Of a DNA stretch of 64,000 bases, positions 43,463 to 51,801 are shown piece after piece; position 1 is the first letter of the stretch, and every line of letters begins with the position of its first letter. Source of the DNA: PHAA01 sp963665865 (GTDB lineage Bacteria > Bacillota > Syntrophomonadia > Syntrophomonadales > Syntrophomonadaceae). The notes below the pieces were generated by a model. It made no database searches. It was not told the origin of the DNA and was given only the letters and a program-made list of their open reading frames with translations. Both the position numbers and the translations under genes were made by a program. The stretch is taken from assembly GCA_963665865.2 (NCBI GenBank), contig CAXXWF010000001.1, positions 3,286,001 through 3,350,000 on the forward strand, written 5' to 3'.

Positions 43463-44932
43463 ATGAAAAGATTTTTACAGGTATTTTTAACTGTTGTCAT
43501 ACTATTGAGTACTACATCTATTGTACTTACACCTGTAACTCAAGCTAGTGATCTTATCAATCATGAAGCCGAGGCCCATACGCTCCAAGCTCTGGGGCTA
43601 TTCAGCGGAACAGACCAGGGCTTGGAGTTAACCCGGGTACCTAGCCGGGTCGAAGGTGCAGTGATGCTGGTACGTCTTTTAGGTAAAGGTGAGTATGCTA
43701 TGCGCCAAAACTTTCCTCATCCCTTTAAGGATGTACCAGCCTGGGCCGACCCCTACATCGGGTATATGTACCACGCTGGTCTGACCGCAGGCACAGGCCC
43801 CTTAACCTTTAGCCCGGATCTGTCTCTGACAACGAACCAATATCTTTCTTTTGTGTTACGCTCGTTAGGATATAGTGACCAAAATGGTGATTTTAAGTGG
43901 GATAAGGCCATAGATAAATCAGCAGATATCGGCTTAATTGATTCATCCACCCGCCAAGAACTGGAAACAAGCTTTAGGCGTGATGAAATGGTGTTGGTTT
44001 CATACCTCGCGCTTAAAAATTATTTGAAGGACAGCCACTATACCTTGCTGCAGAAATTAGTAGAAGTTGATAAAGTAGTTTCGCCCATAAATGCTCAGGC
44101 TGCAGGTTTGTACACCCCCCAGCCCGGTGGCCATATTAGCGAGACCAGTAATGGTTATCTGATAAGCAATCAAGATGAGTTGAAATATGCATTAGCTGCC
44201 GCCATGCTGAAGCTGAAAACAGATTTTGTCCTAAACTTTTACAAATACCCCGGAGACCCTTTAAACGATTTCGAAACTGCCACAGATCAGGCCATGGAGC
44301 TTATCAGCCAAAAAACTGGCGTGAAAGACCTGCTGAGCCACTGGGCGTATTCCGGTACTAGAGACAAATTGAACATAAAAATGCAATATCGATATAACCA
44401 GGAAAGTTTCGCTCAGGAACTAGTTAAGAACGAAGCTGTACAAGAAAAAGTTATGGAAATAATTAATACCTATATTAAGCCCGGCATGACCGAATATGAT
44501 AAAGAAAAAGTTCTGCATGATTATATTATTAACCATAGCCAGTATGACTACGAAAACCTAATGAACGATACTCTTCCCAATGATTCATTTACTCCCTACG
44601 GGGTCTTAATTCTAGGACGCGGGGTTTGTCAGGGCTATGCCGAGGCTTTCGCCTTGCTAGCTAAAGAAGCGGGCTTGGAATGCCAGGTAGTAATCGGCGA
44701 GGCCTATGGGTTCAACCAGTGGAACAGCCACGCCTGGAATATAGTCAAAATAGGGGATAGATATTACCACCTGGATGTCACCTTTGACGACCCAGTGGTT
44801 CAGGACGGCAACGGAGTATTAAGCTACAATTATTATAATTTGACAGATACCGAAATAAGCAAAGATCATAAATGGGACCGGTCAGCCTATCCAGCCTGCA
44901 CAGCCACTAAATATAATGAGTTGGGGCAATAA
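43463..44932 (+). CDS. Secreted SLH-domain protein with transglutaminase-like domain
   Basis: The protein of about 489 residues starts at ATG 43463 (GGGGAG upstream), with a signal peptide to about residue 30. Two or three SLH-type modules follow (about 35-195; for example FKDVPAWADPYIGYMYHAGLTAG in part). A transglutaminase-like cysteine protease domain covers about 315-480, with the Cys in GRGVCQGYAEAFALLA, His in WNSHAWNIV and Asp in YHLDVTFDD, so the triad is complete. It is exported and held on the S-layer or wall polymer, probably remodelling or cross-linking surface protein. The end of the gene runs straight into a dispersed repeat (stop at 44930-44932). Confidence 0.9.
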   Translation: MKRFLQVFLTVVILLSTTSIVLTPVTQASDLINHEAEAHTLQALGLFSGTDQGLELTRVPSRVEGAVMLVRLLGKGEYAMRQNFPHPFKDVPAWADPYIGYMYHAGLTAGTGPLTFSPDLSLTTNQYLSFVLRSLGYSDQNGDFKWDKAIDKSADIGLIDSSTRQELETSFRRDEMVLVSYLALKNYLKDSHYTLLQKLVEVDKVVSPINAQAAGLYTPQPGGHISETSNGYLISNQDELKYALAAAMLKLKTDFVLNFYKYPGDPLNDFETATDQAMELISQKTGVKDLLSHWAYSGTRDKLNIKMQYRYNQESFAQELVKNEAVQEKVMEIINTYIKPGMTEYDKEKVLHDYIINHSQYDYENLMNDTLPNDSFTPYGVLILGRGVCQGYAEAFALLAKEAGLECQVVIGEAYGFNQWNSHAWNIVKIGDRYYHLDVTFDDPVVQDGNGVLSYNYYNLTDTEISKDHKWDRSAYPACTATKYNELGQ

Positions 44933-45001
44933 CTCGGGGTCAGACACGAATTATTCGCCTTAGAACGATAAACAAGGCACGAGAACCGTCCCCGTGCCTT
45001 A
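44926..45001. repeat. Composite dispersed repeat
   Basis: An AATAACTCGGGGTCAGAC unit beginning at the stop of the transglutaminase gene is followed by TTCGCCTTAGAACGATAAAC and a GGCACGAGAACCGTCCCCGTGCC unit with an imperfect stem. The same composite occurs at 42690-42769. Confidence 0.7.
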
Positions 45002-45005
45002 CCAA

Positions 45006-45062
45006 TAATCGATTATAATCGAATTATCGATTAATTTAATCGTTGCAGATTAATCGATAAAT
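45006..45062 (+). promoter_or_regulatory. Three ATCGAT palindromes upstream of the AlbA-type regulator gene
   Basis: TAATCGATTA (45006-45015), TTATCGATTAA (45024-45034) and ATTAATCGATAAAT (45049-45062) are spaced by about 18 and 26 bases in a very AT-rich stretch. They end 36 bases before the start codon of a protein with a DNA-binding C-terminus, so an autoregulatory operator is likely. No consensus promoter is obvious within it. Confidence 0.6.
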
Positions 45063-45098
45063 ATCTATAATTTCTGTTAAGGAAGGCGGTAATAGCAA

Positions 45099-46382
45099 AT
45101 GATTTTTAAGGAAACTGAGCATATCGAGCTCAAAAGAGAATTAAACGATTCGGTAAAGAAAGAAATCATAGCGTTTGCGAATACCGATGGGGGTAAGATC
45201 TATGTCGGTGTGGATGATAGCGGTACTGTTGTCGGGCTGAATAATGCCAAACTAGACTTGGAAGCGATTAGTAATACGATTAGAGATTCCATAAAACCAG
45301 ATCTATCTATGCATACTGCAGTATATATCAAAGAATTAAATTCGAAAGAAATCATCGAAATCGAGGTAACAAAAGGCACGAAAAGGCCCTATCACCTAGT
45401 TTCCAAAGGGTTAAAACCTTCGGGCGTTTTTATCAGACATGGGATCACCTCTTCGCCCGCCACAGACGAGGCAATCCGTCAGATGATTATCGAAAGCGAC
45501 GGCCTCAGTATCGAGAAATCCCGTTCTATGAATCAGGATTTAAGCTTCACGTATGCCGAGAAGATGTTCCGTGAGAAAGACATCGGTTTTCAGCAGGCAC
45601 AGCAACGAACCTTAGCGATTATTAATGAAGACGGATATTTCACTAACCTGGGACTTTTACTATCCGATCAGTGTGAGCACTCTATCAAGTGCGCCATCTA
45701 TAACGGACAGAGCAAGCTTGCATTCAGGGATCGCAAGGAATTTAACGGCTCTATTCTAAAGCAATTAGATGAAGTTTATGAGTATATTCATTTGCAAAAC
45801 AAGATTGAGTCGCATTTTCAGGGACTCCGTAGAGTGGAAGAAGCAGATTATCCTTATTATGCCATAAGAGAGGCTCTAATCAATGCCGTAGTTCACAGGG
45901 ATTATAGCTTCAGCGGCAGTATTCTGATTCATATATTTGAAGATAGAATGGAGATTGTATCCACTGGGGGTCTAGTGGCAGGCTTAACCATGGAGGACAT
46001 TTTCTTGGGGATTTCGGAGACCAGAAATAAAAACCTGGCAGCTTGTTTTTATCGGCTAAAACTCATCGAAAGTTATGGAACAGGCATTCAGAGAATGAAA
46101 GAAAGCTATCAGAATTATGCAGTGAAACCTGCGTTCAAAGCATCTGATCATGCCTTTGTCGTTACACTACCGAATGTGAATTATAAGGTACATCCCGAAA
46201 CGAATGAAGAAAAGGCGCTTGCCATCATAAAAATCAAAGACATCGTAGGAAGAAAGGAAATAGAGACGGAGTTGGGCTTAAGCAAATCAAGCGTGACCAT
46301 CATATTAAACAAATTATTAACGGAGGGTAAAATAAAACAAGAAGGTAACGCTAGAAATACCAGTTACCGATTAAAAGACTAA
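45099..46382 (+). CDS. AlbA_2/Schlafen-type ATP-binding protein with C-terminal winged helix
   Basis: This 427-residue protein (often called RecG-like or divergent AAA-4) has an AlbA_2 domain at about residues 1-125 (EFKREL-type start HIELKRELND and IIAFANTDGGKIYVGVDDSG), then a GHKL-like ATP-binding segment at about 240-310 (REALINAVVHRDYS). The C-terminal helix-turn-helix is at about 375-427 (KEIETELGLSKSSVTIILNKLL). Proteins of this layout are predicted transcription regulators, and some sit next to defence genes. The ribosome site AAGGAAGG precedes the ATG. It stands alone, with palindromic operator-like sites upstream. Whether it binds them is untested. Confidence 0.85.
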   Translation: MIFKETEHIELKRELNDSVKKEIIAFANTDGGKIYVGVDDSGTVVGLNNAKLDLEAISNTIRDSIKPDLSMHTAVYIKELNSKEIIEIEVTKGTKRPYHLVSKGLKPSGVFIRHGITSSPATDEAIRQMIIESDGLSIEKSRSMNQDLSFTYAEKMFREKDIGFQQAQQRTLAIINEDGYFTNLGLLLSDQCEHSIKCAIYNGQSKLAFRDRKEFNGSILKQLDEVYEYIHLQNKIESHFQGLRRVEEADYPYYAIREALINAVVHRDYSFSGSILIHIFEDRMEIVSTGGLVAGLTMEDIFLGISETRNKNLAACFYRLKLIESYGTGIQRMKESYQNYAVKPAFKASDHAFVVTLPNVNYKVHPETNEEKALAIIKIKDIVGRKEIETELGLSKSSVTIILNKLLTEGKIKQEGNARNTSYRLKD

Positions 46383-46384
46383 AT

Positions 46385-46434
46385 GAGTCAAGACTGTCCC
46401 CTAGCAATAACTCGGGGTCTGACCCAAGTTATTC
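46385..46434. repeat. Composite dispersed repeat
   Basis: A GAGTCAAGACTGTCCCC piece and an AATAACTCGGGGTC-GACCC-AGTTATT unit follow the stop of the AlbA-type gene. This is a shortened and partly decayed composite, possibly working as a weak terminator. Confidence 0.6.
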
Positions 46435-46503
46435 TATGACAAGATATTACTTACTTTTAGCACAATATAGCCTATAATTATCCAAGATAGGGGGAATTGG
46501 GTA

Positions 46504-47814
46504 ATGTTAAAACGACTACGTGCACTTGCGGTTTTAACAATTCTTTTTCAATTGTGCTTAAGCTCAACGGTCTTTGGATCCGATACCGATTTTGAGACCA
46601 ACGCAGAAGCTCTCAAACCAGCCGTGGTAATGATAAAGGTAAATTATCACGCCCAGGTTTCATTACCATCTCCATATATGACTGAGCAAAATAAAGCTAA
46701 TTTAAAAAATAGTGCTTTATCTCTGATCTTACGCGGTGTAATTCCGCCTAATATGCAGGCTGCCATAAATTATGCAGCAGCTGAGGTACTTGCAAACCCC
46801 CTACGTTACATGAGTACCAGCGATAAGTCTGATGTTGTTGACGTAAATTTCACAACCTTGGGAACTGGTTTGATCATTAATGAAGAGGGCTATATAGTTA
46901 CAACCCTAAATATGGTTCAACCAAATGATAAAACGCTTAAGGAAAAAGTTATATCCACAGCATCAGATGAATTTCTAACCAAAACATTTAAAAAATATAG
47001 CGGACTTATCCCTGGAAATCAAAAAGCAGACCAGGCATTTCGAACTTATATTAATGAATATATAAAAGTTACCAGCCTTACCCAAGAAATATTTGTCCTG
47101 CCTGGATCAAATAATCAAGCATCAACTGGAATGAATGCTACCCTATTTAATGATAAACAACCTGATGTTAACCTAGTAATTTTGAAGGTTGATAAAGCAA
47201 ATTTGCCATCTATAGATTTAAAGACTATCGACCTAAAACCAGATGATCAAATTGGAATATTAACTTATCCAGTTACCTCTTTAGGCCCAGACAAAATTGA
47301 ACCCATCCTTATTAAGGGTACATATAGCGAGTTGTCTGTTTTAGAAGAATGGAATGGATATAGATTAAAGCAGATTGTTGAAGGTGCACCGATTTTCAAA
47401 TCAAATGGAGACATATTAGGTTTAATCGAATTAAATGATAATGCTGATCAGCAAAGCACGGCACAATTCAGCTTTATTCCTGCCGAACAAATAATCCAAT
47501 TTGCCCAAGGCATTAATATACCGATAAAAGAAAATAAATCGACTCAGCTATATAAAGAGGCCATTGATCAATACCAGATAAACCACTATAGAAGAGCTTT
47601 AAAGCTCTTTAAGCAAATATCCATAATCACCCCGGACCATCCCTATGTTCAATATTATATTGCAAATTCTGAATCAGAAATATCGGCAGGACATGATCGA
47701 TCCTATGACTATTTAAAGCCCGTAGCTGGTGTATTAATCGGCATAATCGTTGCTTTACTGGCATGGTTTTATTTTATCCGGAGCAAAAAAACAAAAGCAC
47801 TAATTAAAAGCTAG
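46504..47814 (+). CDS. Secreted trypsin-like-fold protein with lost catalytic residues and a C-terminal anchor
   Basis: This 436-residue protein has a signal peptide (residues 5-25), a protease-like domain (about 30-340) and a TPR-like pair of helices at about 350-395 (YKEAIDQYQINHYRRALKLFKQI). A C-terminal membrane helix is at about 405-428. The domain resembles S1C (HtrA/DegP-type) proteases: GTGLIINEEGYIVTT corresponds to the strand before the catalytic His. The residues that should be Asn-Ala-His-Val read TLNMV, and the Ser loop (normally GNSGGP) reads VEGAPIFKSNGDILGLI, without Ser. It is therefore probably an inactive homologue, a binding or sensing protein. An AGGGGG site precedes the ATG. 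Confidence 0.75.
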   Translation: MLKRLRALAVLTILFQLCLSSTVFGSDTDFETNAEALKPAVVMIKVNYHAQVSLPSPYMTEQNKANLKNSALSLILRGVIPPNMQAAINYAAAEVLANPLRYMSTSDKSDVVDVNFTTLGTGLIINEEGYIVTTLNMVQPNDKTLKEKVISTASDEFLTKTFKKYSGLIPGNQKADQAFRTYINEYIKVTSLTQEIFVLPGSNNQASTGMNATLFNDKQPDVNLVILKVDKANLPSIDLKTIDLKPDDQIGILTYPVTSLGPDKIEPILIKGTYSELSVLEEWNGYRLKQIVEGAPIFKSNGDILGLIELNDNADQQSTAQFSFIPAEQIIQFAQGINIPIKENKSTQLYKEAIDQYQINHYRRALKLFKQISIITPDHPYVQYYIANSESEISAGHDRSYDYLKPVAGVLIGIIVALLAWFYFIRSKKTKALIKS

Positions 47815-47870
47815 GCCTGGCTAAGGCCACGGATGTTTAGAAACGTCACGTACAATATCATTTTTCATGG

Positions 47871-47897
47871 TAACTCGGGGTCAGACCCCGAGTTATT
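47871..47897. terminator. Palindrome of the AATAACTCGGGGTC family between convergent genes
   Basis: A 12-bp stem (47871-47882 / 47884-47895) around a single A is flanked by ATTTTT on the right. It lies between the convergent trypsin-like and cyclophilin genes and overlaps the cyclophilin stop codon. It is probably a bidirectional terminator. Confidence 0.7.
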
Positions 47898-48882
47898 TTT
47901 CTGTAATAGTTATATTCTTGATGTAGATCTCTTCCAGGGGCTGGCTTATTTCGCCGCGGGCATTGGCTCCTACGGGAGTATCAGCGATTTTCAGAATTAC
48001 GTTCATTCCATTAATTATACGACCAAACACTGTATAGTTCGGCTGACTGTTTAATGAAGCGGAATCATTACCGGTACAGATAAAAAACTGACTGCCATTA
48101 GTATTAGGACCGCAATTGGCCATAGCCACAATTCCGGGTGCGTATGATTGTAGCGGAGGCAGCTCATCAGCAAAAGTATAGCCGGGACTACCAGTGCCGT
48201 TCCCCATAGGATCGCCGGTTTGGATCATAAATTCTTTAATAATCCGGTGAAAACTTATGCCATTGTAATATCCGGCCCGGGCTAAAAAGACAAAATTATT
48301 TACCGTTATTGGTGTCTGGGCGGCAAACAATTCCAGAGTGAAGCTGCCACGATTAGTATCAACCAGGGCAGAGTAATGTTTTTGTGTATTTATCGCCATT
48401 TTCGGGGCTGACTTGTACATATTGTTTCGGGTCTGGGTTGACTTTAAATCATGTGTATTCGTACTAATGCGCACCGTCAACTCAGTGCTGCTATACAATA
48501 CTTCCGCACCGAGGGCCTCGCTAACGAATCTTAACGGCACCATGGTACGACCATTTTCTATCACCGCATTCGTATCCAGTTCAATTTCTTTTCCATCTAC
48601 AAAGCTAAGCTTTTTACCTAGAGGAATGCTTATTGTGCTTTGATTATAGGATATGTTGACGGTTTGCCTAACCTCATCCCAGCTTACATCAGCGCCTAGC
48701 TGCTCACTAATAAATCGAATCGGTACCATCGTGCGATTATCCTCATTAATGTAAGGTTGCCCATCTGGAAAATACATAACGTCACCGTTAACGATTATAT
48801 TGACGGTACTGGCCAGCATAACTGAGGAAGATGCTAATGAAAAGATAAATCCAAGCACAAAAACCAAGAGCAGTTTCTTCAC
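47893..48882 (-). CDS. Secreted peptidyl-prolyl isomerase (cyclophilin) with copper-amine-oxidase-like N-terminal domain
   Basis: This 329-residue protein starts GTG at 48882 with a signal peptide (to about residue 25). A copper-amine-oxidase N1-like domain follows (about 30-140; the doubled EDNRTMVPIRFISEQLGADVSWDE / ENGRTMVPLRFVSEALGAEV in key positions). A cyclophilin domain covers about 170-328: NFVFLARAGYYNGISFHRIIKEFMIQTGDP and NGSQFFICTG. It should help fold exported proteins outside the cell, attached to the wall by its N-terminal domain. The amidase at 19892 and the protein at 48978 share the same N-terminal type of domain. It is divergent from the latter gene. Confidence 0.93.
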   Translation of the reverse strand: MKKLLLVFVLGFIFSLASSSVMLASTVNIIVNGDVMYFPDGQPYINEDNRTMVPIRFISEQLGADVSWDEVRQTVNISYNQSTISIPLGKKLSFVDGKEIELDTNAVIENGRTMVPLRFVSEALGAEVLYSSTELTVRISTNTHDLKSTQTRNNMYKSAPKMAINTQKHYSALVDTNRGSFTLELFAAQTPITVNNFVFLARAGYYNGISFHRIIKEFMIQTGDPMGNGTGSPGYTFADELPPLQSYAPGIVAMANCGPNTNGSQFFICTGNDSASLNSQPNYTVFGRIINGMNVILKIADTPVGANARGEISQPLEEIYIKNITITEK

Positions 48883-48977
48883 CCTAATAACACCACACTT
48901 TCTGAAAATTTGCTTATTGCTAAAAATAGGTAATATCGATTAATATTAGGAAAATAGAATTTAGGGGGTAAATACCT

Positions 48978-50381
48978 ATGAGAAAACGCATCCTATTCTC
49001 AGTATTTTTACTTGTGTTCTTGCTTGCAATTCCTGCTTATGGTCTAGCAGAAAATACACCTTCTTTCACCAATGTTTTTACTCAAAAAGTTAGTGACGTG
49101 TATGTTTCAGGTAATTTCAATTCTGATCATACTCTTTTTTCCCTCTCCGATAATAAAATATTTAGAAGCCAGGATGGTGGCAGTGCCTGGCAAGAGACGG
49201 GTTTGTATATTGATAACGTTTTCTATAGTGCCGATAAAATATACTTATTTGACATGCTCTGTACCAATAATAACACCATTTATCTTTCCGGATATAATAA
49301 AGATAGAAAAGAAAATTTCTTAGTCAAGAGTATTGATGCGGGAAGTAACTGGACCCCATTGTATAACCATGCTTTTTATAGCCTTTATTCAGCCAATGAT
49401 TGGCTATATGGGATTGATAAAAATAAGAAATCCCTTCAGGGTTCTGACAATTTCGGAGTGCAATGGAATTGGGCTCTGAAATCGCAAGTACTGCTGCGTA
49501 ATTATGCTTTTACAACAACTGACGGCAAGAGTTTATTTACCGTGTATGACAAAAAACTATGGTCTAAAGTTAATGACCAGGACTGGAAATCTATTAGATA
49601 TCTCAATTCGGATAAAACGAATCTTTTTTCTTTTGTTGATAATGAAAAAAATATTATAATTGCCTGCGACCCAGAAAACACAGCTGATGTGAGTATTTCT
49701 TACGACAACGGAATTAGTTGGGATGCTGTCAATTTTGGTTCAGATGCGAAAATTCTAACCTACAAAATTAATTGCGCTACGGCTGCTCCGGGAGGCTTCT
49801 TGTTTTTAGGTACTGCTAATAAATGCATCCTGGTATCCGAAGACTACGGTAAAACTTGGAAGATTATATCTAAAGGGGTTACGGCTTCGGTAGCCAGTAT
49901 TAAAAGTATAGTTGAGGGTGACTCAATAAAGGTCTTTGCAGCAACCTCTTCAGGACTATTATCAATGAGTTATCACATTAATACTGCTGAAGAAATCGTC
50001 ACAATCAAATCAACCGTTAAGTTTATTATCGGCAAAACAAGTTTTTCTATAGGTGGACAGGACAAGACAATGGATGTTGCTCCCTTTGTATCTGGTGACA
50101 GGTCATTTGTACCCATAAAGTATATGGGTGAAGCGCTGGGAGCTGACGTATCCTGGGGCGAGGTTACCCAGACAGTTACTATCAAGAAAGATAATACCGT
50201 AGTTGTTATTCCTCTAGGCAAAAAAGTGATAGTAGTTAATGGCGTAGAAATCCCTATGGATGTTAAGCCAATTATTCGCAATAATAGAACCTACTTGCCG
50301 GCCAAGTATGTTGCCGAAGCATTTGGCTATACTGTTGATTGGGACGAAGCTACCAAAACTGTGAAAATATCAAAAAAATAA
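48978..50381 (+). CDS. Secreted beta-propeller (BNR/YCF48-like) protein with copper-amine-oxidase-like C-terminus
   Basis: This 467-residue protein has a signal peptide (to about residue 25) and repeated SxDxGxTW-like units (FRSQDGGSAWQET, SIDAGSNWTPL, SYDNGISWDAV, SEDYGKTWKII), the Asp-box pattern of a sialidase-like or YCF48-type propeller (about 30-330). A copper-amine-oxidase N1-like domain ends the protein (about 350-467; DRSFVPIKYMGEALGADVSW and NNRTYLPAKYVAEAFGYTVDWDE). It is a surface protein likely held to the wall by the C-terminal domain, with a binding role that is unknown. The AGGGGG ribosome site is clear. It is divergent from the cyclophilin gene. Confidence 0.83.
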   Translation: MRKRILFSVFLLVFLLAIPAYGLAENTPSFTNVFTQKVSDVYVSGNFNSDHTLFSLSDNKIFRSQDGGSAWQETGLYIDNVFYSADKIYLFDMLCTNNNTIYLSGYNKDRKENFLVKSIDAGSNWTPLYNHAFYSLYSANDWLYGIDKNKKSLQGSDNFGVQWNWALKSQVLLRNYAFTTTDGKSLFTVYDKKLWSKVNDQDWKSIRYLNSDKTNLFSFVDNEKNIIIACDPENTADVSISYDNGISWDAVNFGSDAKILTYKINCATAAPGGFLFLGTANKCILVSEDYGKTWKIISKGVTASVASIKSIVEGDSIKVFAATSSGLLSMSYHINTAEEIVTIKSTVKFIIGKTSFSIGGQDKTMDVAPFVSGDRSFVPIKYMGEALGADVSWGEVTQTVTIKKDNTVVVIPLGKKVIVVNGVEIPMDVKPIIRNNRTYLPAKYVAEAFGYTVDWDEATKTVKISKK

Positions 50382-50418
50382 TGACGCTAATATGGAAGCC
50401 TCCGTTATTCAATTATAG

Positions 50419-50452
50419 ATAACTCGGGTTCAGTGAACTGAACCCGGGTTAT
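50419..50452. terminator. Palindrome of the AATAACTCGGG family
   Basis: A 16-bp stem (one mismatch) beginning ATAACTCGGGTTCAG surrounds a GA loop, about 38 bases after the propeller gene. It is a probable terminator. Confidence 0.7.
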
Positions 50453-50482
50453 TGACCTAAAAGCTTGACCATATTTTGGAAC

Positions 50483-50502
50483 TGTCAACAAAAACTAGAC
50501 AC
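50483..50502. repeat. Probable terminal inverted repeat of the decayed IS3 element
   Basis: TGTCAACAAAAACTAGACAC marks the outer (3') end of the old IS3-type transposase remnant, 16 bases beyond its stop codon. The matching end was not found on the other side, where the element is eroded. Confidence 0.5.
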
Positions 50503-50517
50503 TAAATTAAGTAATTT

Positions 50518-51195
50518 TTATGAATTCGACTCCTCAAATTGGACAGGGGAAAGATATCCCAGAGAGGAATGCATTCTCTTTGTATTGTAATATAATTCAA
50601 TATATTTAAAGATTTCTTGCTGAGCTTGTTCAGGTGTTTCGAAATTGGCATCCTGAACAAGCTCTCTTTTTATTGTTCGGTAGAATGATTCCATTAAGGC
50701 GTTATCATAAGGGTTACCTTTCCTACTGACACTAGAAACTGCGCCATGTGTACGTAGTAGCGTCTGAAAATTTCCTCCAGTAAACTGAGAACCTTGATCT
50801 GTATGAACAATAAGACCTTCTGGTGGGCGTTCTCTGCCATAAGCCTGTGTAAATGCATCCATTACTAGGGTGTCCTTCATCTTTCTACCCGGTACCGTCA
50901 ATACTTTTTGATAAACACCTTCGCCTCGTGCAACTGCTATTTCATTCAGCAAATCCGGAAGACGAATGTATTGCACTGTATAGTTGTTTCTACAGGCGGC
51001 TACCCCTAAAGCACATCCCATGTAGCTCTTACCATTTCCGGTGGCACTCATAATGACGATGTTATGCTTTTCCTGTATATAGTTACAGGCAGCAAGGCGT
51101 AGGAGATACTCTTTTGGCGTAGATTCAAACCTTCTTCGCGATAAAGGCGGTAGACTGCATATACCGGTGCGGCGGAGCCGCAGTTTGAAGTGCAC
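50518..51195 (-). pseudogene. Mosaic transposase remnant: IS3 OrfB with an inserted IS21 IstB piece
   Basis: The 225-residue frame is not a real protein. Residues about 106-225 are the C-terminal half of an IS3-family OrfB integrase domain (DTLVMDAF, HTDQGSQFTGG, KGNPYDNALMESFY, YNTKRMHSSLGYLSP). Residues about 25-103 are IS21 IstB ATPase (LLRLAACNYIQEKHNIVIMSATGNGKSYMGCALG, Walker A present). In another frame at about 51110-51160 there is the IS3 piece VYRLYREEGLN. So the IstB piece replaces the middle of OrfB. It is the 3' part of the older element, whose 5' part lies at 55398-55545 beyond the younger insertion. Confidence 0.85.
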
Positions 51196-51249
51196 CCCAA
51201 ATATTAGACGTTATGATATAATCATTTCAATCATGAAAGGGGTGCCAAA

Positions 51250-51573
51250 TTGGGCGTAAAAGGTCGAAAATTAAATCATTATTCAGGCGACTTTAAGTGT
51301 AGCGCAGTAGAAGAAGTTCTAATAAATCATATGGGTCTTAGAGAAACCGCGCGAAAATATGGAGTAACTCATAAGATGGTTCAAACATGGATAAAAATGT
51401 ATCTCGAAAAAGGTAGGGATTATCTTTACAACGATGCTGCAAAACATAAAAATACGTTAATTGACGAACCGTTAACCATTCAGGATCCAGATCATATAGC
51501 CCAGGTTAAATCAAAAAAAGCCAGTCATTCTAAGATGGACGAATCATCATTGCCTAATGAAATTCGTGATTAA
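51250..51573 (+). CDS. IS3-family OrfA (nonsense-truncated)
   Basis: This 107-residue protein starts TTG at 51250 behind AAAGGGG. It is the helix-turn-helix protein of IS3 elements: GLRETARKYGVTHKMVQTWIKMYLEKG is the DNA-binding part. A TAA at 51571 interrupts the frame, which continues in phase as LNMLRMENAYLKKLNALVRKKEK, the usual leucine-zipper end of OrfA. The stop is therefore a mutation that removes the zipper and the frameshift site. The rest of the orfA end reaches the IS66 insertion site at 51664. Confidence 0.85.
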   Translation: MGVKGRKLNHYSGDFKCSAVEEVLINHMGLRETARKYGVTHKMVQTWIKMYLEKGRDYLYNDAAKHKNTLIDEPLTIQDPDHIAQVKSKKASHSKMDESSLPNEIRD

Positions 51574-51663
51574 CTTAATATGTTACGCATGGAGAACGCA
51601 TACTTAAAAAAATTAAACGCCTTAGTCCGGAAGAAAGAAAAGTTACAAATAAGGACAAAGCTC

Positions 51664-51671
51664 AAATAGTG
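51664..51671. repeat. IS66 target-site duplication, left copy (AAATAGTG)
   Basis: AAATAGTG directly before the IS66 left end is repeated at 54488-54495 directly after its right end. The 8-bp length is characteristic of IS66. Joining the sequences here restores the IS3 reading frame CAAATAGTGCACGATC. Confidence 0.93.
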
Positions 51672-51801
51672 GTAAGCGTCAAAGATACCGGCACCTAGAA
51701 TAGTAGCCTTGAAGCTAGTACAATCACAAATATAGAACTTGAAAAAATTTAAAAACTTGAAAAAGTTAGCAAAGTTTTTCAAGCAAAAACGGAGTGGTTG
51801 T

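Noticed and set aside
45099..46382. AlbA-type gene as part of a defence island
   Set aside because: The neighbours are surface proteins and repeats, with no restriction, toxin or nuclease partner next to it except a distant NYN protein 2.4 kb away in the opposite direction.
50518..51195. A genuine IstB-integrase fusion protein
   Set aside because: The N- and C-terminal parts come from different IS families, and the missing OrfB middle and start are found elsewhere as decayed pieces.
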